From: an uncultured Lachnospiraceae bacterium
Lineage (GTDB): Bacteria; Bacillota; Clostridia; Lachnospirales; Lachnospiraceae
Length of the DNA stretch: 64,000 nucleotides
NCBI GenBank assembly: GCA_910577735.1
Contig: CAJTOO010000003.1
Span: 119,875 to 183,874 of the forward strand
Reading direction: 5' to 3'
Shown here: piece by piece, positions 26,458-34,332 of the stretch
Position numbering within the stretch: position 1 is the first letter of the stretch
Layout of the letters: each line of letters starts with the position of its first letter
Made by a program: the position numbers and the translations under genes
Notes under the pieces: generated by a model
Told to the model about the DNA's origin: nothing
The model's database searches: none
What the model saw: the letters and a program-made list of their open reading frames with translations, nothing else

Positions 26458-27486
26458 ATGAAACAAAACAAAGAGACAAAACGAACCCCTGGCATTGATA
26501 GCGAGGAAGAAAGAGATACCGCCCCCAAAGGCCGGCGTCTTCCTGTCAATATACATCTGATCCTGCTGGCAGCCATTGTACTCGTCATCGGATTTTCAGC
26601 CTTGCGCCTGTATCTATGGGACAAGGGCGGCGAACGCATAGAATACGATCCCAATGAACAGACCACAGAGTTCGATGTGGAAGTTCTCGACAGTATCATG
26701 CCGTTAGCGCCGGACAAGCGGGAAGGCTTTGCGGACGATGGCGTGACCACCATCCTCTGCTTAGGCAATGATCCTTTTTCCCTGGAGCAGGGGCCAGGCG
26801 GTCTGGCGGAACAGATTGCTCAGAAAACAGGTGCAACCGTCTATAATGGCTCCTTTACGGGCACTACGATGGCGCCGGCATCCGCAACTTTTGGGGAAGG
26901 AGATATGATGGACGCATTTTCTTTCCTCTATGTGGCAACCAGCCTGGCACACGGTGACTTTGCATTGATGAAGACAGCTTCTTCCTACAGCAATGATGAA
27001 AATTTCCCTGTCACCACCGATATGCTGGCCTCACTGGATATGAACAGCGTGGATATTCTCTGCATTATGTATGATGCCAGCGACTATATTAACAAACGGC
27101 CCTGTGACGACCCGAACGAGCCCTTAAATCCAATCACCTATACAGGTGCTCTCCGCACAGGCATCAACGCCATTCAGGAAGCTTATCCGCACATCCGTAT
27201 CGTGGTAATGTCACACACCTTCTGCCACACCATCAACGCAGAGGGTAACTTTGAGAACGCTGACCTGGTAGATTTAGGGCACGGAACCATAAGCCATTAT
27301 CTGCAGAAGGAGCGGGATGCCTCTTTAGACTGCGGTGTATCCTTTATTGATAACTTTTACGGGTCCGTCAATGAAGATAATTATCTGGATTATATGACAG
27401 ATTATATCCACTTTAATGATGCAGGAAGGGAACTTCTGGCTTCCAGGTTTGCTGAGTGTATTTTCCCCGATAAAGGGCAGGAATAA
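26458..27486 (+). CDS. Membrane-anchored SGNH-hydrolase-like protein with altered block I
   Basis: About 342 residues: a charged cytoplasmic start, one membrane helix (HLILLAAIVLVIGFSALRLY, about 33-52) and an extracellular SGNH-like domain. The C-terminal DYIHFNDAGRELLA gives the DxxH catalytic block, but the first block reads ILCLGNDPFS where the family has GDS, so the nucleophile Ser is missing or displaced. It may bind rather than hydrolyse a substrate, or use another Ser. The start is uncertain: ATG at 26458 has a distant AAAGG, while a TTG at 26425 is preceded by GGA. It lies next to, and convergent with, the MBOAT/SGNH pair. Confidence 0.75.
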   Translation: MKQNKETKRTPGIDSEEERDTAPKGRRLPVNIHLILLAAIVLVIGFSALRLYLWDKGGERIEYDPNEQTTEFDVEVLDSIMPLAPDKREGFADDGVTTILCLGNDPFSLEQGPGGLAEQIAQKTGATVYNGSFTGTTMAPASATFGEGDMMDAFSFLYVATSLAHGDFALMKTASSYSNDENFPVTTDMLASLDMNSVDILCIMYDASDYINKRPCDDPNEPLNPITYTGALRTGINAIQEAYPHIRIVVMSHTFCHTINAEGNFENADLVDLGHGTISHYLQKERDASLDCGVSFIDNFYGSVNEDNYLDYMTDYIHFNDAGRELLASRFAECIFPDKGQE

Positions 27487-27548
27487 AAGCGGGCAGACTT
27501 GATTTGCGCGATGCATCTTCTGATACCAGATATTCTTATGCCATCATG

Positions 27549-27581
27549 AACGGCAGCAGTTCCGCCTGATCTGCTGCCGTT
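27549..27581. terminator. Bidirectional terminator between convergent genes
   Basis: Perfect 11-bp stem (AACGGCAGCAG with CTGCTGCCGTT) between the SGNH-like gene on plus and the acyltransferase partner on minus. Confidence 0.75.
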
Positions 27582-27601
27582 TACTATAGAATCTTATAAA
27601 A

Positions 27602-28657
27602 TTACCACTCCACCGAAAACAACTCCTCAAAGTCAAACCGCTCGATCATTTCCCTGGTTCTTGCAAGCGCCTCCGACATTTCTTCGGACGACAAAATCTC
27701 ACAGGTTCCATCCCCAAAACACTCCGTCATATACCGATTGATATCTCGATGATAATGGGTGTAATCCGCATAATTATTTAAATCCGTCACAATCTCTTCC
27801 CTGTCCGGAAAATAGAACACCCGCACATTGTCATAACCAAGCAGTCTGTCCGCAATATACTGATATTCCGCCATAGTGGCCTCCAGGTGGTTCTCTTTCA
27901 TCACATCATTCCAGTAAAGGATACTGTAAGGCGGAAAGAACACATAGAACACCGTATCCTGATTCTGTTCGATATATGGACCGATATTCTGTGCCAGATT
28001 CGCCTCCACACTGGCAAGGTAAGCTTCTTTTGCAGTCTCCTCCTGCACCTGGTCCGGATTTTCATAGTTATGCATGACCCATTGGATATTATAGTATTCA
28101 TCCGTCCACCAGCTCTGGTACACGGTAGCCAGATCTGTCTTATCAGGATCTGCCATGGGACGCAGAATATAGTTCAGGAACACGTCCTTGTTCCACAGAT
28201 ATGCCGCATCATTCCAGATAACATCATCATACAGATAGTCAGGAATCGGATATTTCGTCTCTTCCACACCGCCGGTGCAGGTCATCACGTCAAGCCCCAG
28301 AAATACAGTCTTTATCTGATTGTCACTGTGGAAAATCCGCTCCATGATATTCGCCTGGTCTTTCGGATAAGCCCCGCTGTAATTGAGCTTGATCGTATTA
28401 AGACCCAAAACTTCCTGAAACCAGCCTGTGTTAAAATTAACGGTCATGGAAGATCCTAAGATCACACTGTCATATTCCATATGCGTAGCCATGCCGGGGT
28501 TCTGGTTGATCTGATTGTCCACCAAATAGGGGAAATCCTCTAACGGCGCATGATACTGGAAAAAGGGATCCACATAAACCACTATTGCTGCCTCCAATAT
28601 AAGCGCCGCCAGCACCGCCAGCACTGCTGTCATAAGCCATTTCTTATACTGATTCAT
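27602..28657 (-). CDS. SGNH-like partner of the MBOAT acyltransferase
   Basis: 351 residues with an N-terminal membrane anchor (about 7-28) and an extracellular domain resembling DltD/AlgJ-type proteins. The SGNH block I is DSVILGSSMTVNFNT with Ser after Gly, and a late YADYTHYHRDINRYM supplies the Asp/His pair. In known systems such proteins transfer acyl groups delivered by an MBOAT membrane protein to surface glycans, and the MBOAT gene lies immediately upstream on the same strand. The ATG follows AAGGA with an 8-nt gap. The glycan target is not evident; the neighbouring rhamnose polymer is a candidate. Confidence 0.8.
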   Translation of the reverse strand: MNQYKKWLMTAVLAVLAALILEAAIVVYVDPFFQYHAPLEDFPYLVDNQINQNPGMATHMEYDSVILGSSMTVNFNTGWFQEVLGLNTIKLNYSGAYPKDQANIMERIFHSDNQIKTVFLGLDVMTCTGGVEETKYPIPDYLYDDVIWNDAAYLWNKDVFLNYILRPMADPDKTDLATVYQSWWTDEYYNIQWVMHNYENPDQVQEETAKEAYLASVEANLAQNIGPYIEQNQDTVFYVFFPPYSILYWNDVMKENHLEATMAEYQYIADRLLGYDNVRVFYFPDREEIVTDLNNYADYTHYHRDINRYMTECFGDGTCEILSSEEMSEALARTREMIERFDFEELFSVEW

Positions 28658-28662
28658 ACTCT

Positions 28663-28748
28663 TGTTCCTTTATTTCCTAAATCTTTAACACGATATCCTA
28701 ATCCATGTTCCTTTATTTCCTAAATCCTTAACACGACATCCTGATCCA
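28663..28748. repeat. 43-bp tandem duplication between MBOAT and SGNH genes
   Basis: Two adjacent 43-bp copies (28663-28705 and 28706-28748) differ at three positions. On the minus strand each copy carries an AAAGGAACA ribosome-binding sequence, so the site used by the SGNH gene is present twice. Confidence 0.9.
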
Positions 28749-28816
28749 CGTCTGTCTTTCTTTCACAAATCCATTCCTTCCATAGTCCTTCCACATCATT
28801 TCTGCAGCCTGACAGG

Positions 28817-30334
28817 CTAAAAATTGAAATATAAAAAGGTACTCACACCGGAAAAAGTGAGGATGCTCCACACCATAAGCACTGCCAGAGCAACTGCCGA
28901 TGCGGTGCGGTACTTTATCCGTTCCATCCGCTTTGCGGCATTGGGGCCTGCCATCGCCAGGTAAAGTCCTGCCGCCAGCATCACCGCCATCAGGATGTAT
29001 CTGCTGTAAGGCCCATTGTCCAGGTGCAGAATCTTGATCACATACCAAAACTCGTCCATCCGGAAGCACTCTGCCAGATCCAGGGATATCTTCTGCATCT
29101 TACCCCGAAAAGCCACTGCCAGCAGGCTGTTGGCAGTGGCGATATCCTGTGCCCGGAAATAGACCCAGGCAATACTCACATAGGCAAAGAGCATAAGTTG
29201 TGACACTAACGTCATAATTTTCCCGGACACTCTTCTCCCTAAGGGGCTTCTCTCATCTTCACCGAGCCTGTCCTGCTGCTTCTTACCGCCGCAAATCTGT
29301 CTTTGCCAGAATTTGGTAACCACATAGAGGACACCATGCATGGCCCCCCATAAAATATAATTCCATCCCGCGCCATGCCACAGACCGCTGAGTAAAAAGA
29401 CGATCATCAGATTCAGGTACATCCGGCCCGAACCTTTCCTGTTGCCGCCCAGGGGAATATAAACGTATTTGGTAAAAAAACGATTCAATGTGATATGCCA
29501 TCGTTTCCAGAAATCCACAATGTTGACTGCCTGATAGGGCGAATCGAAGTTAACCGGAATCTCAATGCCAAGCATCTTGCCGATGCCCCTGGCCATATCG
29601 CAGTAACCGCTGAAATCAAAGTACAGCTGCAGGGCATAAAAAACAATCACCAGTACCGCATCTATTCTCCCCAAAAGCGCTATGTGATCGTAACCATAGT
29701 CTGTCCCGGCGCCAAAAGTATCCGCCAGTAGCACCTTCTTGGCAAGTCCCAGAACAAAAAGCCCGAACCCCTCTGCCATCCGTTCCCACCGCACGCGCTC
29801 CTGTCCCACCTTCCGAAACTGCCACAGCATCTCATCATGGTTGACGATAGGGCCGGCAATCAACTGCGGAAAAAAGGACACAAACAGAGCATAATCCAAT
29901 AACTTACAATCCTTTACCTCTCCTCGGTAAGTGTCCGCCACAAAGGAAATCTGCTGGAAGGTAAAGAAGCTGATTCCAAGAGGCAGCAGAATCCCAAGCA
30001 GGGCAAACGAAGATTGAAACACCCCATTGATGGCAGACAGGAAAAAATCAAAATATTTAAAATAGAATAAAATGCCAAGATCCCCGGCCACTGCCAGAAG
30101 CAGCAGTTTCTTATCCGGATTCTTTGACAAGAGAAGGTGAAAGATATAGTTAAAGACAATACTGCCCACCATAATCAACAGATAGGACAGATTAAAATAT
30201 CCGTAAAACCAAAGTGACATAATTGTCAGAAATATTTTAGCAGCCTGCGCCTTTTTCACATGCAGCAGACCATAATAGCCTGACAGGCACAGCGGAAAAA
30301 ACAGGAAAACAAATATATAAGAATTGAACAGCAT
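28817..30334 (-). CDS. MBOAT family membrane O-acyltransferase
   Basis: A multi-span membrane enzyme of 505 residues, preceded by GAGGA. It moves acyl groups (often acetyl) from a cytoplasmic donor across the membrane for attachment to glycans. Family features: the N-terminal LFNSYIFVFLFFPLCLSGYY, LLPLGISFFTFQQISFVADTYRG, YFDFSGYCDMARGIGKMLGI with FNSPYQAVNIVDFWKRWHI-type wording (here FDSPYQ), and SGLWHGAGWNYILWGAMHG with the invariant catalytic His. It resembles AlgI/PatA/DltB proteins. Its presumed periplasm-side partner is the next gene downstream. Confidence 0.95.
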   Translation of the reverse strand: MLFNSYIFVFLFFPLCLSGYYGLLHVKKAQAAKIFLTIMSLWFYGYFNLSYLLIMVGSIVFNYIFHLLLSKNPDKKLLLLAVAGDLGILFYFKYFDFFLSAINGVFQSSFALLGILLPLGISFFTFQQISFVADTYRGEVKDCKLLDYALFVSFFPQLIAGPIVNHDEMLWQFRKVGQERVRWERMAEGFGLFVLGLAKKVLLADTFGAGTDYGYDHIALLGRIDAVLVIVFYALQLYFDFSGYCDMARGIGKMLGIEIPVNFDSPYQAVNIVDFWKRWHITLNRFFTKYVYIPLGGNRKGSGRMYLNLMIVFLLSGLWHGAGWNYILWGAMHGVLYVVTKFWQRQICGGKKQQDRLGEDERSPLGRRVSGKIMTLVSQLMLFAYVSIAWVYFRAQDIATANSLLAVAFRGKMQKISLDLAECFRMDEFWYVIKILHLDNGPYSRYILMAVMLAAGLYLAMAGPNAAKRMERIKYRTASAVALAVLMVWSILTFSGVSTFLYFNF

Positions 30335-30409
30335 ACCAGTCCTCATTTCTGCGCACTTCCAGGCGCATACCGGGCCTTTCCACTCTTTTCAGATGAAGGT
30401 CATTGTAAT

Positions 30410-31171
30410 CTACAGCGTCATATCCTTATAGATCACATAAATCCCCACCTGCCCGAACACTTCATAGCCATAGTCCGTCAGCGGCTCTTTGATCTGACGG
30501 TCTTCTTCTAAAATCACATAGGCACAGGGATATTCCCTGGCCAATTCCACAAAGTAAGGCGTATCTATCGTCTCTGCTTCTTCCATCGCCTCATACATGG
30601 CATGGTAATAATCCCATCTTTGAATCATCATCTCTCTGCCATAGGGCAGTTCTATATCCGTACTGTACTGGCGCACATACTGCACCAGTTCTCCCGGCAT
30701 CAGCACCGTGATGCGCCCCTCTTCCGGTTCAATCATATCCACAATGTCAATCACATCCTGGGGCAGGTGATAAGCATTCTGGGCTTTGGAGATATTGACA
30801 CTGTCATAGACATAATCACCGCCGGCCACAATGGCTGCGCACATAATAACAAGCCCTACCCTGCGATGCTTCCCCATGAACTTCATAAAGCCATAGGCCG
30901 TCACAAGACTCATCTGTAAAAGCCACAGAAGCCGATAATAGGTTTCCGAATCCTCTAAAAGCCGCACGAAGACCTTGCGGAACAGCGGACAGAAAAAGGC
31001 TGCCAGAAGCAGTGTGGGCGCATAGACAAGAATCGCCCGCCTGTATTTATCTTTCTCCGCAAACCACAGGTAAAGAAGCACAAGCAGATATAGTCCCGCC
31101 AGAAACTTATACTGGTGAAACCCCATATAATTTTTAAAGATGACAACACTTTCTAAGAAAATACCCCACAT
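30410..31171 (-). CDS. Membrane protein with soluble C-terminal domain, unknown function
   Basis: 253 residues. Four or five hydrophobic segments occupy about 20-135, including LAGLYLLVLLYLWFAEKDKY and HRRVGLVIMCAAIVAGGDYVY, followed by a soluble domain of about 115 residues (RITVLMPGELVQYVRQY, PCAYVILEEDRQIKEPL). The C-terminal domain resembles the tail seen on GT-C type membrane glycosyltransferases. The ATG follows AGGAG by 7 nt, so it is a genuine separate gene. It lies 52 nt after another multi-span gene, which could supply the missing membrane part. Confidence 0.7.
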   Translation of the reverse strand: MWGIFLESVVIFKNYMGFHQYKFLAGLYLLVLLYLWFAEKDKYRRAILVYAPTLLLAAFFCPLFRKVFVRLLEDSETYYRLLWLLQMSLVTAYGFMKFMGKHRRVGLVIMCAAIVAGGDYVYDSVNISKAQNAYHLPQDVIDIVDMIEPEEGRITVLMPGELVQYVRQYSTDIELPYGREMMIQRWDYYHAMYEAMEEAETIDTPYFVELAREYPCAYVILEEDRQIKEPLTDYGYEVFGQVGIYVIYKDMTL

Positions 31172-31223
31172 GTATCTGCTCCTGTCAAATCAACATTTTA
31201 TGTCCCATCACTGCCCTTTACCG

Positions 31224-32348
31224 CTAGTGCAGTAAATAGCTGTATGCCATCACCACATAAATACCCATATAGACCAGATTCGGTATACACACCGCCCCCA
31301 GTCTGATCAGCACCTTAAAGTCCCGCTCCGCAATCATCAGCGCAAAAGCCGCAAGCGCCATCAGGATAGAGACCAGAAAGACCGCAATGGAACTGCAGAT
31401 TCCCGCCGTCATATTGACACATACCAGAAGCAGCCACAATCCTGCATCCGCCCGCTTTTCCTTCTCTCGCCCATCATAAATCAGCAGCAGCAGCCAGAAG
31501 AAAGCCGGAATCACCAGACTGCCCGCCACAGACTTGCCCTGCCATGTGCGCGTCAGGAAAAAAGTCTCGTTGGTATAAATGGATACATTCCCGAAAATCT
31601 GAAACAATCCCATCACAATCATAAAGGCCGGATAATTGACAGGTTTGTCAGAAAACAGAACCCTTCCAATCTGAAAATATAACAGATATGTCAGTAATAT
31701 AAGTAAAAGAGGCATGATCAGATGTGAAACAATGGTAGCATGAATCCCGCTGCCTGTGGCCACAAAGGCTATCCACATGGGAAATACCGCCAGCACATGC
31801 CTCACGTCCAGCCCCGTAGAGCCGCCTGTGTAGGGAAGAATCCGATACATCACGCCAGCTTCCTGGGCAAGCAGCGACTCTGTCACATAATAGGCATCGT
31901 CGCCGTCAAAGGATGTGCAGGCCGCCGCCTGATAGAGCTGGAAGCCCAGAATCACCAGGAAAAGCAGCCACTCGATGCGCACTTCCCAGGACATGGTTCT
32001 GATACGTTCCGCAAAAGTGACACATTTGTCATCTCCAGTCTTTTCACAACCCCAAAGCAGACCCGGATTCCCCTTTTTACCATTCCTGTACCACAACAAA
32101 ATACCGCAGACGGCACAGATAGCCGACGCCGCCATAAACCAGACGGAAGCCACACGGAAGTTATGATACTGCACCCACAAAACTGCCGGAATCGTAATCA
32201 CTTCATAGAGCGCCCACATCACAAAATATCCGGCCAAAATGGTGAACCCCGGACTTCTCTTGCCTGCCGATATAAAGTTTGCCGGAATCAGTCCAATACA
32301 AAACGGAATGATGACCAGCCAGAAAAACAAACTGAGGACTGCTGTCAT
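31224..32348 (-). CDS. Multi-span membrane protein, DUF6077-like
   Basis: 374 residues with about ten hydrophobic segments. The ATG chosen follows GAAGGAG at 7 nt; a longer in-frame ORF upstream runs into the promoter and hairpins and is rejected. A loop reading AACTSFDGDDAYYVTESLLA after the fourth span carries an acidic GDD pair, reminiscent of the metal/substrate loop of GT-C glycosyltransferases, and TNETFFLTRTWQGKSVAGSL is another polar loop. It is probably a membrane glycosyltransferase-like protein working with the gene downstream; the family assignment is from memory and tentative. Confidence 0.7.
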   Translation of the reverse strand: MTAVLSLFFWLVIIPFCIGLIPANFISAGKRSPGFTILAGYFVMWALYEVITIPAVLWVQYHNFRVASVWFMAASAICAVCGILLWYRNGKKGNPGLLWGCEKTGDDKCVTFAERIRTMSWEVRIEWLLFLVILGFQLYQAAACTSFDGDDAYYVTESLLAQEAGVMYRILPYTGGSTGLDVRHVLAVFPMWIAFVATGSGIHATIVSHLIMPLLLILLTYLLYFQIGRVLFSDKPVNYPAFMIVMGLFQIFGNVSIYTNETFFLTRTWQGKSVAGSLVIPAFFWLLLLIYDGREKEKRADAGLWLLLVCVNMTAGICSSIAVFLVSILMALAAFALMIAERDFKVLIRLGAVCIPNLVYMGIYVVMAYSYLLH

Positions 32349-32426
32349 AACTGCTCCTTCTATTTCGTCGTAATCCTGCGTCCAGTATACCATCACCTCT
32401 GATGCTGACACACCTCTGATTTTCAG

Positions 32427-32474
32427 CAAGAATTGCACCGCAATTCTTGTGACGCAAGATGCCAATCTTGCGTC
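32427..32474 (-). repeat. Two adjacent perfect hairpins at the predicted transcript start
   Basis: CAAGAATTGC/GCAATTCTTG (32427-32449, 3-nt loop) and GACGCAAGAT/ATCTTGCGTC (32451-32474, 4-nt loop), each with 10 perfect base pairs and separated by one base. They lie directly downstream of a minus-strand -10 element, so they would form the 5' end of the mRNA. Confidence 0.85.
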
Positions 32475-32475
32475 T

Positions 32476-32503
32476 AGTATACCACATTTAGGCTATTTTA
32501 CAA
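32476..32503 (-). promoter_or_regulatory. Promoter for the DUF6077-like/MBOAT gene series
   Basis: Minus-strand TTGTAA (-35, 32498-32503), 16 bp, TATACT (-10, 32476-32481), about 128 bp upstream of the membrane-protein start. The 279-bp gap 32349-32627 also holds two hairpins and the leader of the FAD oxidoreductase. Confidence 0.6.
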
Positions 32504-32627
32504 CTTTAAGCTTTTTAAACCCCCACACTGTACATCTTTTCCCAAATATGGTAAACTATTTAGTATCTTTGGATATCTGCGCCAACAATGCTTTTTGCGC
32601 CGTATCCGCATAAATACGAGGTATTCC

Positions 32628-34184
32628 ATGAAAAAAGTATATGTGATCGGCGCAGGTCCCGCGGGACTCACCGCCGCTTACGAATTATTAAAACAGAGCA
32701 AGGACTACGAGGTTACCGTTCTGGAAGAATCAGACGCCATGGGCGGCATCTCTAAAACCGTCAACTACAAAGGAAACCGCATGGATATGGGCGGCCACCG
32801 CTTCTTCTCCAAAGTACCGGAAGTAAATGCCTGGTGGGACCGGATGCTGCCCAGACAGGGGGCGCCCACCTATGACGATATCGTCCTGCACCGGGAGATG
32901 ACTTTACAGCCGGGCGGCCCGGATCCTGAGAAAGAAGACCGGGTGATGCTTCGCCGGAACCGGGTATCCCGCATTTATTTCAAGCGGAAGTTCTTTGACT
33001 ACCCGATTTCCTTAAAGCCGGAAACCTTTATCAACATGGGGCTTCTCACTACCTTACAGGTAGGCTTCAGCTATCTTGCCTGCCTGATCCACAAACGAAA
33101 GGAAAACTCTTTAGAGGACTTCTATATCAACCGTTTTGGTAAGAAACTTTATTCCATGTTCTTTGAACATTACACAGAGAACCTGTGGGGACGCCATCCC
33201 AGCGAGATTGCTCCCGACTGGGGCGCCCAGCGTGTGAAGGGATTATCCATCATCGCTATCATCAAGGATATCTTCGCCAAGATACTGCCCGGAAAGAAGA
33301 ACCGGGAAGTGGAAACTTCCCTGATTGAGGAATTCAGCTATCCCAAACTTGGGCCCGGCCAGCTCTGGGATGTGACTGCCCAGGAGATTGAAAAGATGGG
33401 CGGCCAGATTCTGCGCCACTGCAAAGCCACCAAGCTGCATAAGGATGCAGACAACCACATCACTTCCCTGACCTATGAGACAAACGGACAGGAAGTGACC
33501 GTAGAGGGGGATATCTTCATCTCCTCCATGCCCGTCAAGGATCTGGTGGCAGGCATGAACGACGTGCCCAAAGCAGAAGCTGCCATCGCAGCAGGACTTC
33601 CCTACCGCGACTATATGACCGTAGGCCTGCTGCTGCCCAGGCTGAACCTGAAAAACAAGACAAAACTTAAGACCATCGGCAACATCGTACCGGACTGCTG
33701 GGTCTATGTACATGACCGGACTGTCCAGTTAGGCCGTTTCCAGATTTACAACAACTGGTCTCCCTATATGATAAAGGACCTGGAGCATACCGTCTGGATT
33801 GGTCTGGAATATTTCTGTTTCGAGGGGGATCAGTACTGGAACATGTCCGATGAAAACTTTACGAAATTTGCCGTAGATGAGATTGTAAAAATGGGGCTGA
33901 TCGATTCTCCGGAGGATGTGATGGATTCCCATGTGGAGCGGGTCAAAAAAGCTTATCCGGCCTACTTCGACACCTACAAGGACATGGACAGGCTGGTGGC
34001 TTACCTGAAATCCTTTGACAACCTCTACTGTGTGGGACGAAACGGCCAGCACCGCTACAACAACATCGACCACTCCATGGTGACCTCCTTTGAGACCGTA
34101 AAAAATATTGTAAACGGTGTAACATCCAAAGATAACATCTGGAATGTCAACACGGAGAAGGCCTATCATGAGTCTAAAACATGA
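32628..34184 (+). CDS. FAD-dependent NAD(P)-binding oxidoreductase, amine-oxidase/UDP-galactopyranose-mutase-like
   Basis: 518 residues from an ATG with GAGG 6 nt upstream. The N-terminus is a dinucleotide-binding fold: KKVYVIGAGPAGLTAAYELL, then the acidic end VTVLEESDAMGGIS and GNRMDMGGHRFFSK, which bind FAD. The C-terminus ends with LYCVGRNGQHRYNNIDHSM, the second FAD-binding segment. Such proteins are often found near polysaccharide loci and annotated as protoporphyrinogen-oxidase or UDP-galactopyranose-mutase relatives, but the substrate is unknown. It is transcribed alone and ends in a strong terminator shared with the uronate genes. Confidence 0.85.
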   Translation: MKKVYVIGAGPAGLTAAYELLKQSKDYEVTVLEESDAMGGISKTVNYKGNRMDMGGHRFFSKVPEVNAWWDRMLPRQGAPTYDDIVLHREMTLQPGGPDPEKEDRVMLRRNRVSRIYFKRKFFDYPISLKPETFINMGLLTTLQVGFSYLACLIHKRKENSLEDFYINRFGKKLYSMFFEHYTENLWGRHPSEIAPDWGAQRVKGLSIIAIIKDIFAKILPGKKNREVETSLIEEFSYPKLGPGQLWDVTAQEIEKMGGQILRHCKATKLHKDADNHITSLTYETNGQEVTVEGDIFISSMPVKDLVAGMNDVPKAEAAIAAGLPYRDYMTVGLLLPRLNLKNKTKLKTIGNIVPDCWVYVHDRTVQLGRFQIYNNWSPYMIKDLEHTVWIGLEYFCFEGDQYWNMSDENFTKFAVDEIVKMGLIDSPEDVMDSHVERVKKAYPAYFDTYKDMDRLVAYLKSFDNLYCVGRNGQHRYNNIDHSMVTSFETVKNIVNGVTSKDNIWNVNTEKAYHESKT

Positions 34185-34226
34185 TAGACTCGTTACTAAG
34201 ATAAAGGCAATGGACTTTCGCCATAC

Positions 34227-34261
34227 AAAGAGGCTGCCCGGCACTTCCGGACAGCCTCTTT
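34227..34261. terminator. Bidirectional terminator between oxidoreductase and uxaA
   Basis: AAAGAGGCTG pairs with CAGCCTCTTT with an inner CCGG pairing; T-rich tails on both sides suit both convergent genes. Confidence 0.85.
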
Positions 34262-34332
34262 ATATATCACATGGAACTTTTCCGGGAGTTCCCCACAGAC
34301 AGCCGAAAGTTCCCGGAAATTCCCACAAGTCC

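Noticed and set aside
31224..32465. Longer version of the DUF6077-like ORF starting at 32465
   Set aside because: The extra 39 codons include the predicted promoter leader and hairpin region, while the ATG at 32348 has a good GAAGGAG site.
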